From the NCBI RefSeq assembly GCF_949987535.1, contig NC_080079.1, positions 57,963,613 through 58,027,612 of the forward strand: a stretch of 64,000 nucleotides of DNA. Direction: 5' to 3'. Within the stretch, counting starts at the first letter, position 1. Each line of letters starts with the position of its first letter. Below, piece after piece: positions 1 through 11,660 of this stretch. The DNA is from Balaenoptera acutorostrata. Lineage: Eukaryota > Chordata > Mammalia > Artiodactyla > Balaenopteridae. Made by a program: the position numbers and the translations under genes. The notes beneath the pieces are model-generated. The model had not been told where the DNA came from. It searched no databases and saw nothing but the letters and a program-made list of their open reading frames with translations.

Positions 1-554
1 GCGGGTCATGACTGAGCATAACCTGAAAGGAAAAGGGCTGCCCTTCAGTGGTCCTGCGCCGGGTGCACCACTGTGGGGGATGGGCCCTGATATTTGCAGA
101 GCACCCTCTGTGTGCCGTATATCATACTAACTGACTTTCATACGCTCTATACTATACATCTTCCCAGGGTTAAAGTTCTTTATTATTATTTTTAGTGGTT
201 GGTGTTTGATTGTAGCATTCTTTTATTCAAATTAGATTAAGATTAAACTCATTTTTGTGAGATCAGTTTAACTGATTACATGTTTAATGAAAAGAGGGCC
301 AAACCCTGCCATTTTAAAACAACAAACCATTATTTCGATGCATTGAGCCAGAAGTGTAAAGGTTGATGAAAAATTGCATACTTGGGAAGCATTTACTTAA
401 GATGAAAATAAATTCTAGGTGCAAAATTGAACCATCTTTTTCTTGCAAATATTAATGAAGGCACATGGCAAAACAGGCAAATGTTATAGCAGGACATGAA
501 TTGAAAAATCAGATTCCATTCTCTCTGACAATATAAGAGGTTATAAGCCACTAT
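1..554. other. AT-rich sequence, nothing recognised
   Basis: No repeat, exon or RNA gene could be supported here. The sequence is AT-rich with short T and A runs. The only open frames are short and have no recognisable domain, so they are taken as chance. Confidence 0.5.
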
Positions 555-1100
555 AAGGTGGCTATTAACCACCTTAAGTGTGATCGCACTTAGCATCAGT
601 AGTAATTGTGGAAAGAAATAGAGACCGCTCAAATTAGAACAAGCAAAAGCTATTTATTCCCAGCTTGCTATAGCAAAGGAGTCAGCCGCCATCACTTGCC
701 TTTGGCAGACACTCAAAGGCAGGTGGCAGAGTGAGAAAGCTTTATAGTGGAAAAGGAAGATCTTCAGGTATGCCCTGATCAGAGTCTGTTAGCCTGGGAA
801 AGCCGTTAGGTGGGTTGACTAGCAATGAGGCATCCTATGTGTTTGGTTAGGAGTGCATATTTGGCTTTCTCTGGTTGGTCCTACTAAGCTGGAAGCTGGG
901 CAAAAATTAGGGAAGCTGGCAGATATTGATCAAGTTGTGGCCATTTGGGACCAAGTGTTAGAAGTGTTGTTTGGCTTCCGGAATTAGCCATTAAATCCAG
1001 CTGCTGGCTTACAGGAAGTTAGGGAATGAAGAAACATCAGGAATATTCTTCGAGACAATGACCCAGTCCCTTGGATGCAATGTATGAAGAAAAGGTGTTT
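555..1100 (-). mobile_element. Possible LTR-like remnant
   Basis: Read on the minus strand, this stretch has a polyadenylation-type AATAAA (653-658) followed by T-rich sequence and is preceded by GC-richer sequence, a layout like the R/U5 part of a solo LTR. I see no clear TG...CA ends or target duplication, so the family and borders are unknown. It could equally be unique sequence. Confidence 0.25.
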
Positions 1101-1488
1101 GTTGGGATAGATGGGTGGAGGGCCTGTTTTAGATTAAAAGAATCTTAAGAGACTTTTATAGTCAAATACAAGAAAAAAATTTGTAAGAGACATTTGGGAA
1201 ACAATTGAGATTTGAATATGGATTCAGAGTTAAAAGACATTAGGGAATTGTTTATGATGTTAGCGTGCCAATGGCATTGTGTAGGGGTTATGTGTGGCGA
1301 TGCAAGCTTAACTCTTTGGAGGTGCAGTGTCTGATTTCCCTTGAAATGGTTCAGGAAAATGTAGATGATGCAACATGGCAAAATGTTGTAGTTTTAGATC
1401 TAGATGGTGAGTTCATGGGTTTTCATTGCAGAAAAGCAAACTAGTCTGTGTTTGAACTTACAGTAATGCTTAGAATGGAGTCTGTTTT

Positions 1489-1781
1489 TTGTTTTTTTTT
1501 ATTTTTATTTTTTATTTTTGGCTGTGTTGGGTCTTCGTTTCTGTGCGAGGGCTTTCTCCAGCTGTGGCAAGTGGGGGCCACTCCTCATCGCCGTGCGCGG
1601 GCCTCTCACCATCGCGGCCTCTCCCGTTGCGCAGCACAGGCTCCAGACGCGCAGGCTCAGCAGCCGTGGCTCACGGGCCTAGTCGCTCCGCGGCATGCGG
1701 GATCCTCCCAGACCAGGGCTCAAACCCGTGTCCCCTGCACTAGCAGGCAGACTCTCAACCACTGCGCCACCGGAGAAGCCC
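1489..1781 (-). mobile_element. CHR-type tRNA-derived SINE, full length
   Basis: The T-rich tail lies on the left and the head, ending CCGGAGAAGCC, on the right, so the element is antisense. The B box is visible as GGGTTTGAGCCC on the minus strand; one change from the usual GGTTCGA weakens it. A perfect 13-bp target duplication, TGGAGTCTGTTTT, lies at 1476-1488 and 1782-1794. Antisense frames across it (about 117 and 84 residues) are artefacts of the SINE. Confidence 0.93.
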
Positions 1782-1794
1782 TGGAGTCTGTTTT

Positions 1795-2750
1795 GATCTA
1801 GCCTTATTAGTTCTATTTACTTCATGCAACCACCATTACAGTTTATGCCTACACAAGTGAAAAATAGATTTGTGTTTCATATTTTTACCTAGACAAAATC
1901 ATAACCTAACTACCTGGGGTTTTCCCCCACCCAATGCCATGGGGTTTTTTCCATATCAGAATATGTGAATCTGTTTTTCTTTTATGACTACACACAGTAT
2001 TTATTTGTATGAGTAAACTTTTTTTTTTAAACCATAGATTTAATTTAAAAACATAGACTTAGTTTTTTTTGTAGTTTTCCTGTTAAAAGCATTGTCTTAT
2101 TCTACTGTCAAAGAAACTGTGAAGGAGGTGTTAATGGAAACAGGCTGGTTGCTTGACCAAAGATGCACAACCAAGTAAGAGAGAACCAGGCTCTGAAGCC
2201 ACGTTCGTGTTGTTTCCAGAGCTCTAGAAATGGGGCTTATAAAACTAGGGCTTTCTGTGGCAACCCCCTTTGGGGACTGATTTATCTTTGACCTCTGATA
2301 GACTGATCTGTCGCCTGGTGTATAATTTTGGGGCACTTACTTGATCTAGATTCGAAAAACTTCAACTACTGTTTTGTATCTAACAATGGTTGAGTTACTT
2401 TAAATAATTATATCTGATTTTTAGTTTCCTTTTCTGTGAATGGGGCTGCTACTTCCTTACAGCCAATAAGATAATATCTTTGAATGATGGAGAACAAGCA
2501 GAGACCACTGCCACCAGTAGAGACTTCGCCCCACACAGTGCACTGCTCTCATTCTGATTCAGGTTTCTTGCAAGTGTGTCTGGCAGAGGCATCTGCCTGC
2601 CTCTAGCTGCAAGGGAGCCTGAGAAAGCAAATTTGGATGTCTGGCTTGGAGAGGCAGGACCCACTAATGTGAGGACTTTCCCAAATAGAGGAGAGATATT
2701 CACAAGTGGAGCAGCTTCAAACATAACAAATCTATACGATGAATCTAAAT
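1795..2750. other. Unassigned sequence
   Basis: No confident repeat or exon. Several short T runs occur at 1950-2070. The 2449-2761 stretch has overlapping short frames on both strands without domain signatures. Confidence 0.45.
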
Positions 2751-2754
2751 GTCT

Positions 2755-2925
2755 TATTTAAATAATGGTGCATTCATAACATGCAATATCATGTGGCCAT
2801 TTTATAACATATTTTGAAGAACATTTAACAGCATGTGAAAATGCTCAAAATGTTTTATGAAAAGATATGCAAAACCATACGTCGAGAATGGTCTCAATTT
2901 TTAAAAGAATGCGTAGGGGAAAAGC
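2755..2925 (+). mobile_element. Old L1ME-like fragment
   Basis: The stretch reads like the sense 3' part of an ancient L1: a 'ggtgcattcataacatgcaa' block followed by an A-rich block ending near 'ggtctcaatttttaaaag'. It is strongly diverged and has no visible tail or target duplication. Confidence 0.45.
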
Positions 2926-2929
2926 CTTG

Positions 2930-4470
2930 TGTCTATTTGAGTCCCCTGAGAAGCAGGTGCCTACATGGGATTAGACATACAAGAGGGGGATGTGAAGGAT
3001 GAGGGGGAGGGAGTTGGGCACGCAGAAAAGCCTTCAGACTGGAGGCAAGTCTGCCTCCCGTGAAAGGAAAGAGGAAGGAAGGGCTGAGTAGGAAAAGCCT
3101 CAAACCGCAGTGCAGTTCAGAGAAAATCTCAGCCAGGCCAAAGGCCCTGAGCAAAAGCTGCTCTTCAGAGGAGTCCCGTGTGTGGCAGGAATGGGCCAGC
3201 ACTACAACCGACCTATGTCACGCCCAGTCACTGCCTGGGAGCAGCCCAGGGGAAGCGTGGCCTCAGGGTCACGCGGCTACAGCTGGAAGCTGTCAGTCTG
3301 GGGGACTGTGTGCCCATAGCAGGCTCTCTTGAAGGAGAGTGAGAGGCATACCTCCCTGGCCACCACGACACGTTGATAAAATAAGGGTGGCTTTTGAGCT
3401 GTGCTTTGCACACAAGAAATACCACGTAGCAAATGACGGTTATTACAACTGCCTGAGTAACCCATTAGCTACTCTTCTGAACCCCTTATTGCTGGGAAAT
3501 ACCACGCGTGTGCACAGTATACATAGATTACAAGTGTGTGGACAACAGTCACCCGGCAAACATCCGTGTAACCAGCTTTGGGTGGGGAGCAGAGCACTGC
3601 CAGCCCCGTCCCCGGAGCCCAAGCAGTCCCCTGCCGTGGACACAGGGATGGCCCCGGGAGGTAGAGCAGTTGCTTCTGTGCTTCCTTAATAGCTTTACCA
3701 CCTGCGTTTGCTCTCTTTCCCCACGTACCACTTTTTAAAATTCGGTTTGTAATTTGGTTTTTCTGAAAATTTGCCTTAAAAGAGATTGAGGAGGTTTCTG
3801 AAAACACTAAAGCTGTTTTCTTTTCTCCCGTTCTTTAGCTTTGAGCTATACGTCTTGGTGCTTTGGACAAGTGAGGGTCAGTCATCTGGAAAACTGGACC
3901 ATTTGTATGGAGGACCTCATTTTGTGATTCTGATTTTAATTAACTCAGATTTCAAACCCTCATGTCTTCTGAGGGTTTCTTCTTCTATCAGGCAGATCCC
4001 ACCGTCCCTGAGTTTAGGTTCTGTGGATTATAAAGATCCAGAGGTAACTCGGGGACCCTTTAGAATAAGCCAGATCCTAAAATGTCAGCACTTAAAGGAA
4101 ACTGGAGATTATCTGGTCCCAGCCTCACAAATCAGGAGTAAGGGAGAAGACTTCTGGACTGGAGAGACTTGTGGACTTGCCCGAGGTCTCAGCCCTCGAA
4201 GGCTTCTGCTGCTTCCTAGGAGACGTGGTCTCCTGGCCTTCCTGACATCAGTGTGACCGCAGGGTTAGTGGGGTTGGCTGTGCTCCTTTTGAGGCCAGGT
4301 GCGGGCTCCCTATCCCTTGTCAGTGCTTCCACCCCGAGACAAAAAGAAGTGTAGGAGAGGTGAGATCCTTGGTAAGGGCAGGTGAGTCTCTCTGATCTCT
4401 AGGTATCCAGTCAGAAGCTCTCATAGTTGTACAGCACAGCCATGGGCAACTAGAGGGACGAAGAGCTAAG
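2930..4470. other. Unassigned sequence with possible MIR/L3 trace
   Basis: GC-moderate DNA without a recognisable exon. At about 4080-4200 there is a weak MIR or L3-like pattern ('gagattatctggtccc', later 'cttgcccgaggtctcag'). Frames of 112-156 residues lack family features and have no supporting splice or start context. Confidence 0.4.
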
Positions 4471-4474
4471 ATGT

Positions 4475-4685
4475 CCTGAGGAAGCAGTAATAATAGCAAT
4501 GAAGGCAGTTATGTGGGCCTTATCGTGTGCCAGGTACTTCCCTAAGTAGTTCATTATGTATTCACTTCCAACCCTATTTGGTAGGTACTTATTATCCCCA
4601 TTTACAGACGAGGAAACTGAGGCACAGAGAAGCTGAGAAACTTGCTTAAGGTCATACACTAATCAGTGGCAATGCCAGAGTCTGT
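4475..4685 (-). mobile_element. MIR SINE remnant
   Basis: The antisense MIR signature is clear: 'tttacagacgaggaaactga' then 'ggcacagagaagctgagaaa', 'cttgcttaaggtcatacac' and 'cagtggcaatgccagag'. It is ancient and diverged, with no target duplication remaining. Confidence 0.8.
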
Positions 4686-4689
4686 GTTC

Positions 4690-7160
4690 TTAACTCCTCT
4701 TTTGGAACACCTGCCAGGCACTTGAGAAGGGGGTCCTTCCCAACCCAGACCTGGGTGCCTGGGCCAGGCCCGGGAGGAGGTCCGGAGAAGTAGGTGGTTG
4801 TGCTAATCCAGCAAAGGACAAAGCTTGGCCAAGGGAAGTGGGAGCCGGAGGAAAGGGCAACCAAGCAGAAGCAGGAGGCTATGCTCAAACTCAGCTGGTC
4901 CTGCTCCAAAGTCATGCTTAGCTGTGGGGCATGTGATCCCTCGGGGCAGTTCTCTGCTGGCTGGCTGATGCCATGGCTGGAGGCTGAGATAGCCAGCCTT
5001 GCCAATGTCCACTTCCAACATGGAAGCAGGCTCGGCATTGGTCATTAGGGAAGGGCCAGAGAGGCTGTGACCCCATACCCTGGTCATTGTGGCCCAATCT
5101 GCAGACAGAAGTATCTGTTCAGTTAGGACAGTGACACCAGTACTTAAAATGTCATCTCACGAGAGGCCCTCAGCTTTTGAAACTTGCCAAGTTTGATGGC
5201 CTCTTCCCTCCCACTCCTCTGGCCCTCGCCCCCCATGGACAATTAGGAAGTAGAGGCGATCCACTTCCAGAGTGGACACCATTGACTGTGGAAGAGGTAG
5301 GCTCTTTAAAAATCCTTTTAAGGAATTATTTTCAAGAAATTTTTTTTTTTAGAATTTAACTAGAAGGGACTGCTAGAAATATACCGTCAGTTGCCTAGTG
5401 GAGTATATGTATTTTTCAAATGTTTTATCAACAAAGCCGCAATTTTCAGGTGTCCTGCTACTGCTGTGTGTAGGTAGGAGCCCAAGTCAGGATCTTTGCT
5501 TGGGAGAAAACCTCCCAAGAAGCCCCTCTTAGCTGTATCCATGTGAGATCAGTGGCAGCCTTGCCTCCGTGTGTGTAAAAGGTCTCGAACAAAACTTCCA
5601 AGCTTCCAGGGACCAGGTGGTTCAATGTGCATTCCTCTGGGGAGGCAAGTTACTTGGATTTGCCCTTAGCCTTAAGCCTCTGCAGCAGAAAGCCACTGTG
5701 AAGAAAGGCTCTCCAGGGAGAGATGATGTCATGGTGAGGGCTCTGGCTGGCCCCAAGGACAAGCTGAGGACACGACAGAGCCGCTGAGGGTACATGGGAT
5801 CTTGGTATCTGCTTGTGACCTCGGTGGGGATCTGAACCGTCAGGAACACCATCCTATTTGTGGGCAAGAGTGTGTCTTACTGTTCGGGGTCAGTGGTCAG
5901 AGGCAACATTGTATAGAAGCAGCAGAAGTCATGGAAGCTAAAAATGGCAGTTGATTCCTGATTCTCGCCCCCAGGAGGCTGGGGAAAACAGGCTGAGCAA
6001 CCTCGGGATTCTTGGGCAACTTTAGGGTGATAGTTGGAAGAGATCCTGGGCAGGCCTACTAATCTGGAAAGCAGAAGGTCAGGCGTAGGTCTACATAAAA
6101 ATGCTACAATAAAATGTACTGCCACCCTGATTTCATAGAGCAGGCCAAATGCTCACACAGAGGTAGGAGATAGACAGTCAGGTTCCCCGAGTCCCTGGGC
6201 TATCCTCTGAAGACTTTGCACAGTTCAGCCCTACAGCAAACCCTGATGATGAATCCTAAGACTTTTTAGGGAGACATGATGCTGGGCTTCAAACATCTGA
6301 AGGACCATTAGAACCAGGCCCAAGGAGAGAAGTTCCCAGAGGGAGAGGAGATTTCTGCTCAGTGTGGGGAAGAGCTTCCCGGCCACCGCACCTGTTTCGT
6401 GGTGCAACGCAGCGCTGAGACCCCAGGCCAGGTGATGGTTGGCCCGTGAATCAGCTAGGCCACGTGTTCCCAATACTGCCCACCTCACCCTGGGCCCATT
6501 TCTGGCTGAGTTTTCAGGTTGCCACTCCCAACCTATACACAAAACTAGTCTGGGGAATCACAACAGCTCCAGACCCCATTCCCCAGATGTTCCTCCATGG
6601 CTCCTTTCAGGTGGAAGGACCCCATGTCCAGGATGACATGGGACCCTTCTGTCTGCTCTCTGGGCTCCCCAGTCCCCAGGGCAGGACTGCTTCCATCAAA
6701 GGGAACGCAAGATGAGGCAGACTTCAAATTCTCTCCTGTATTGACTCTTGGGAATGCATGTTTGGGTCCCTGAAGATAAGCCCTGTTGGGAGAGGCTGAG
6801 AACACAGCCTAGGATGACCAATTAGTGCCTACTTCTTAAAAATGACTTCTTAATAAAGTCTTAATGACATTCCTTGGAAGTAAGAGAAATAGCAGCGAAG
6901 AGGATTGTTGGTATGTTTCCACCTGAGGCTGCCTTCTAGCGAGAGACTCAAAGAATGACTGACACCTGCTGTCCTGGCTTCCTTAATAAGCCTGACTAAA
7001 CTACTTGTATGCAATTAGTGGGAATTCTGACCTGGCTTAAGGTATGTATATTGAGTAAACCATTTGAATTTTCTCTTTTGTATGAAGCATTGAAATACTG
7101 CTGAAAACAGAAATCCCTTCTAGATGCCAGAACTTATTCTTTCTTTCAAGCCAAGGGAGT
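4690..7160. other. Unassigned sequence
   Basis: About 2.5 kb without a repeat, RNA or exon that I can support. Open frames here are short and overlap on both strands, as expected by chance in GC-moderate DNA. Confidence 0.45.
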
Positions 7161-7164
7161 TGGT

Positions 7165-7270
7165 GTTAAAAAAGGGTTCTGCCTCTTGAATCACTGTGAC
7201 CTTGATAAAGTCACCCAAGTTCTCTGGGTCTTGGTTTTCCCATCTGTAAACATAGGGTTTGGGGAAAGGG
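7165..7270 (+). mobile_element. MIR SINE remnant
   Basis: The sense core is recognisable: 'tcactgtgaccttgataaag' followed by 'tctctgggtcttggttttcc' and 'catctgtaaacatagg'. Only the central part is seen. Confidence 0.65.
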
Positions 7271-7885
7271 AACACGGAAGACTCCCCCTAGGTGAGCAGT
7301 CAGCCTCGTGAGGAGTCCTTGACGATGTGGAGTCTGGGGAGAAGCCCATCGCCAAACTGATGCCGGTTGCCCACCGGGTCAGGGGCTGCTTGCCCTTCGG
7401 ATAGGGTGGCCGGCACTCTGTGTGATGGTAGTGATGCCTCTTGGCCCGGACTGGGATGGCTTGAGTTGGGGTCATGGGGAAAGTCGTTCAGGGTTGAGCT
7501 GGGTCTCAGAATAGGGTCTGCCTGTAGCAGCTGCCCTCTGACTAGGGCTGGGCCTCCCTCCTGCATCCCCTGTGCTTGGCTCCAGAGCCTTGGAGCAGAG
7601 CTGGCACTCCACTCTCTCCCTCCCCAAGGCCTTATTGCAGTAGGGTCGAGTCTTCCACTTCACTGGCTAATTTCCTCCTAAGGTCCAGTGGGCTGAATAA
7701 GAATCTGATTATGATTCCTACACTTTTTCACGACTTAAGACACAATTTTGTGAAGATAAAAGCACTTCCCTGCTCAAGTTATACTGACCGGCAAAAAATT
7801 ATTCCTGATCCATGATACATTTTGAGTTAAACATACCCCTCTGAACTTATAACAATATGGCCTGAGTGAGCTTCAATTTCTGATT
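7271..7885. other. Unassigned sequence
   Basis: No feature recognised. Frames of up to 104 residues lie on both strands in GC-rich sequence and show no domain. Confidence 0.4.
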
Positions 7886-8150
7886 CTTTTTGAAATTGGA
7901 TTTTTTTAAATCACAGAGATAACATATGCTTACTGTGGAGCATTCAAATAACACAAAAGACTACAGTGTGAAGAAGCAAAGTCTCCCTTTGTTTCCAGAA
8001 CCTTCCAGGATGCTCCTTTCCTGTGACTGCTATAAGAGTTTGGTGGGTACCTGCCCATATTGTCCCAGTGCTTTTACATGCGTATGGTCTTTTTACACTT
8101 ATGTGGGATCATACTTTACTGTATTACTTGCTCTTTTTTTTTAAATAAAG
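7886..8150 (-). mobile_element. Old LINE (L1ME-like) fragment, left part
   Basis: The order 'aacatatgcttactgtggag', 'gtttccagaaccttcc', 'tgtgggatcatac' follows the antisense 3' region of an ancient L1ME-like element. The sequence that should come next in that element seems to resume near 11430, so the two pieces may be halves of one insertion. Confidence 0.4.
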
Positions 8151-8439
8151 CAAACGAAATTTATGTGAACTCACTGCAGTAAGAGAGACCATCACTTTGA
8201 CAATCTTAGCAGTGTCTCAGAAGGGGAAAGTCAGAAGTTGGGTAATTGTAAAGCTTTGGCTGTAGGCTCAAGTTGTTTAAGACACACTGGAAACTCAGAT
8301 TGGCCCAGTTCATGGGACAATAGTTTAGGATTGGTAACAGTGAGGAGAGAGTCTTGAAATGAGTCTTGATAAATAAATTGTAAATTAGTTTGCAACTGAC
8401 TTGAATAAATTGACTTGTACGAATTTTTCTTTCTTTTCA
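8151..8439. other. Unassigned insert between old LINE pieces
   Basis: I see no family signature. It lies between two old L1 segments and includes 'cagtgtctcagaaggggaaa', which hints at a diverged repeat but is not enough for a call. Confidence 0.3.
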
Positions 8440-8597
8440 CCATTTCGGGCACTTTTTGTTTCTTTGTGTAGATCCAAGTTTCCATCTGGTATCATACTCC
8501 TTCTGCCTGAAGAATTTCCTTTAACATTTCTGTAGTATAGGTCTGATGACAATGACTTCTCTTAATTTTTGGTGGCATGTAAAAGTCTTTCATCTTC
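8440..8597 (-). mobile_element. Old L1M 5'-region fragment, left part
   Basis: The sequence 'ccttctgcctgaagaatttc' and 'tttctgtagtataggtctg' fits the antisense 5' region of mammalian L1M elements. The fragment stops at TCATCTTC (8590-8597), and its expected continuation, 'atttttgaaagatg', is found at 10185, after about 1.6 kb of later insertions. Confidence 0.6.
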
Positions 8598-8799
8598 TTT
8601 AAAAAAAATTCAAGTGAATTTTATTGTAATGTTTTCTTTGTGGTAATTTTAAAGCCAGTCAGTGTTTGTGAAGCTACTTCTGAAGGTATTTATCTATTAA
8701 TGACATAGATATGTCTTTTCACAGTGTTCCGTACTATAAAGCTTAAGTACCTGTACTTAGTTATTTCAAAGCAAGGAATTATTTTTTTGTCTCTGATTT

Positions 8800-9365
8800 T
8801 CTCTGTCTTTTAAAAAACTGAGGTGAAATTCACATAACATAAAACTTACCATTTTTAGAGTTACAATTCAGTGGCATTTACTATATTCACAGTGTGTACA
8901 ACCATCGCCTCTGTCTAGTTCCAAAACATTTTCATCATCCGCAGGCAGTCACTCCCCATTCTCCCTCCCTCCAGCCCCTGGCAACCACTAATCTGCTTTC
9001 TATCTCTATGGATTTACCTATTCTGGATATTTCATATAAATGGAATCATACAACACACAGCATTTCTGATTTCTTTCATTTAGCATAAGTTTTTGAGGTT
9101 CATCCACATTGTAGCATCTATCGTACTTTATTCCTTTTATGGCTGAATAATATTCTATTGTATGGATATACCACATTTTATTTATCCATTCATCCATTGA
9201 TGGACATTTGGGTTGTTTCCACTTTTTGGCTATTATGAATAGTGCTGCCATGAACATTCTTTTACAGATATCTGTTTGAATACCTGTTTTCCATTCTTCT
9301 GGGTATATATCTAAGAGTGAAGTTTCTGGTCATATGATAATTCTGTGTTTAACTTTTTGATGAAC
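8800..9365 (-). mobile_element. L1M 3' end with ORF2 C-terminal piece
   Basis: Antisense 3' UTR ('gaggtgaaattcacataaca') passes into the ORF2 C-terminus. A broken frame at 9018-9257 keeps residues typical of that end (WKQPKCPSMDEWINKMWYI, then YYSAIK). It is 5'-truncated and sits inside the 8440-11420 L1M. About 200 bp on its left (8598-8800) is unassigned. Confidence 0.75.
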
Positions 9366-9662
9366 CTTTATTTTTTTAAAGAAAGAAATGCAAAATTTTA
9401 TTTGAGTCAAATTGAGGATTATAACCCAGGAACAGCATCTCAGAAAGCTCTGAGAACTGTTCCACCGTTAGAAGTCAAGGTACAGTCATATAAGTTTTTT
9501 GAGACAGAGGGCTGTACATTAAATAATGTATTATTGACAGTTTACACACCCCAGATTTAAGCGTCATCTTGGCCCCTTACAAGATCAAGAAGGAATGTTA
9601 TCTTTTAAGGAGTTGTTTTGTTGATGCTGGGAGAATGTGGCTCTTCATGGTTGAGTACGTTC
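9366..9662. mobile_element. Diverged repeat, possible LTR piece
   Basis: The stretch contains 'cagcatctcagaaagctctg' and 'agaactgttcc', which resemble an old LTR family that I cannot name. It ends directly at the repeated insertion site at 9663. Confidence 0.25.
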
Positions 9663-9671
9663 TCATCTTCC

Positions 9672-9910
9672 TTTTTTTTTGGCTGTGTTGGGTCTTCGTT
9701 TCTGTGCGAGGGCTTTCTCTAGTTGCGGCGAGCGGGGGCCACTCTTCATCGCAGTGCGCGGGCCTCTCACTGTCGCGGCCTCTCTTGTTGCGGAGCACAC
9801 GCTCCAGACGCGCAGGCTCAGTAATTGTGGCTCATGGGCCCAGTTGCTCCGCGGCATGTGGGATCTTCCCAGACCAGGGCTCGAACCCGCGTCCCCTGCA
9901 TTGGCAGGCA
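9672..9910 (-). mobile_element. CHR-type SINE, 5'-truncated
   Basis: Antisense SINE lacking the first 30 or so bases of its head: it stops at 'ttggcaggca' instead of running on to 'ccaccagggaagcc'. The B box (GGTTCGAGCCC on the minus strand) is intact, but the A box is lost, so it is unlikely to be transcribed from its own promoter. A 17-bp duplication, TCATCTTCC plus T8, lies at 9663-9679 and 9911-9927. Confidence 0.9.
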
Positions 9911-9918
9911 TCATCTTC

Positions 9919-10145
9919 CTTTTTTTTATAATATTTATTTATTTGGCTGCGTCGTGTCTTAGTTGTGGCTGGTGGGACCTTAGTTGCCATGTGTGAGATC
10001 TTCGTTGCGGCACGTGGGATCTTTGGTTGCGGCGTGCGAACTCTTAGTTGCAGCATGTGGGATCTAGTTCCCTGACCAGGGATCGAACCCAGGCCCCCTG
10101 CATTGGGAGCTTGGAGTCTTAGCCACTGGACCACCAGCAAAGTCC
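9919..10145 (-). mobile_element. tRNA-derived SINE, second subtype
   Basis: This antisense copy differs from its neighbour: its head reads 'ggaccaccagcaaagtcc' and its body has a repeated 'cggcacgtgggatcttt' type module. The B box is GGTTCGATCCC. It is flanked by TCATCTTC at 9911 and 10147. It belongs to an older cetartiodactyl SINE subfamily than the 9672-9910 copy. Confidence 0.85.
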
Positions 10146-10154
10146 CTCATCTTC

Positions 10155-10175
10155 ATTTTTTTTTTTTTTTTTAAC
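10155..10175 (-). mobile_element. Poly(T) stub between repeated target sites
   Basis: A run of about 17 T followed by AAC lies between two copies of CTCATCTTC (10146-10154 and 10176-10184). It looks like a retroposon reduced to its poly(A) tail, inserted antisense. Slippage of a shorter T run is the alternative. Confidence 0.4.
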
Positions 10176-11420
10176 CTCATCTTCATTTTTGAAAGATGTT
10201 TTCATTGTTATAAAATTCTAGGTTGATAGTTTCGGGATTTTTTCGCCTTCTGCTTTAAAGATGCCATTCTGTTGTGTTCTGAGTTGTCTGGGTTTATTGG
10301 GTATATGATTTGTTGCCATTAATTTTAGAAAAATTTTGGCCATTAGTTCAGATATTTTATATGTTCTTTTTCTTTTCAATTTCTATTATGCTAGACTGAT
10401 GTTATTCCACAACTTTTGAATGTTCTCTCCTGGGTATTATTTTTTCCCATTCTCTTTTCTCTTTGTGTTTCAACTTAGATCATTTCTATTGACCTGTTCT
10501 TTGAGTGCAGTGATGCTTTCCTCAGCTGTGTATAGTTTGCTATGAGCCTGTCAAAGCAATTCTTCATTTTTGACATTAGTTTCTTATATCTAGCATTTCC
10601 ATTTGACTATTTTATAGTTTTGTGTCTCTGCTGAAGTTCCCCATCTGCTCCTTCAGGTTTCCACCTTTTCCATTGGATCATTTAACATATTAATTGTAGT
10701 TATTTTAAATTCTCTGATAGTTGCAAGATCTGGGCAATCTCTGAGCACAGATCTGATGATTACTTTACTCTTTTGATAACAAGTTACTTTATCTTCCTTT
10801 TAAAATGTGTCTTGACATTTTTAATTTAATGCTAAACATCATTTTAGAAGACTAGAAGAGACTAGATAAACAGTATTTGTGCCCAGAAATGGGCATGCCT
10901 CTTCTGTCAGGTTATTAGTATGGTGCGTGGAGTCAATCTAATCATGAGATGGGCTAGGTTTTGATTTCTTTAGTGATGTCATTCCCCCGGTGTATCACAG
11001 ACTTCAGATTCCTTTAGCAGTGGTCTGCTGTTAACTTCTGCTGAGAATGGTTTCTGGGGTGCCAGAAGGTTTTTCTCAGTGTTCCTGCTGTACCATCAGG
11101 TTTGAGAAGTCCCTGCATACCCATGACACAGAGAGGGGGTTTCTCCATGCATTGCCTCTCCTTCAGTGGTAGACTGATGTTACTTATTACTTGGTGCCAG
11201 GTTCATGTTGGGAGTGGTAGGGGGATTTCTGTTTCCCTGGTCATCCTTAGTCTTAGACAGGCTCTGTGTGTGTGGATTGGGGACTGGGGTTTTTTCAGCA
11301 TTCCCGCTTCTCTTCCTCAAGGCAGCCAAACTCTGCCTTGTATCCGCAGTTGGTCATGGGCGGAAAAGAGTTTCCTGCTGCTCTCCTGGTGGTAACAGAT
11401 GTGTGCTTGATATAAGCCTA
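10176..11420 (-). mobile_element. Old L1M 5'-region fragment, right part
   Basis: It continues the element broken at 8597: 'atttttgaaagatg' then 'ctaggttgatagttt' and, further on, 'ttttggccattagttcag'. These follow the order of the antisense 5' region of old L1M. The right edge is uncertain; after about 11060 the match is weak. Confidence 0.55.
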
Positions 11421-11429
11421 GGATCTGGA

Positions 11430-11660
11430 GTTCAGAAGGATTTGCTTTTTCATTGCTGCCTAGTAGTCTAATAGTTTGGGTGTGTCCTAATCTAGTTCAT
11501 TATTCCCTTACTGATACAGACATTTTTGCCATAAAATGTTATAAAAATGGTGCAAGCTACTTTATCTACCATGAATGTTTCCCTAGAATAGATGCCCAGA
11601 GTGGAATTTCTGGGTTGAATGGTACACAGTTTAAAGTTTTGATAGATAAAAACTGAATTC
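11430..11660 (-). mobile_element. Old LINE (L1ME-like) fragment, right part
   Basis: It contains 'agaatagatgcccagagtgg' and 'aatttctgggttgaatggta', the antisense pattern of an L1 'tagatgcccagaagtggaat' block. It may continue the fragment at 7886-8150. Confidence 0.45.

Noticed and set aside
3786..4256. 156-codon open frame
   Set aside because: Crosses a weak MIR/L3-like stretch and shows no protein family features.
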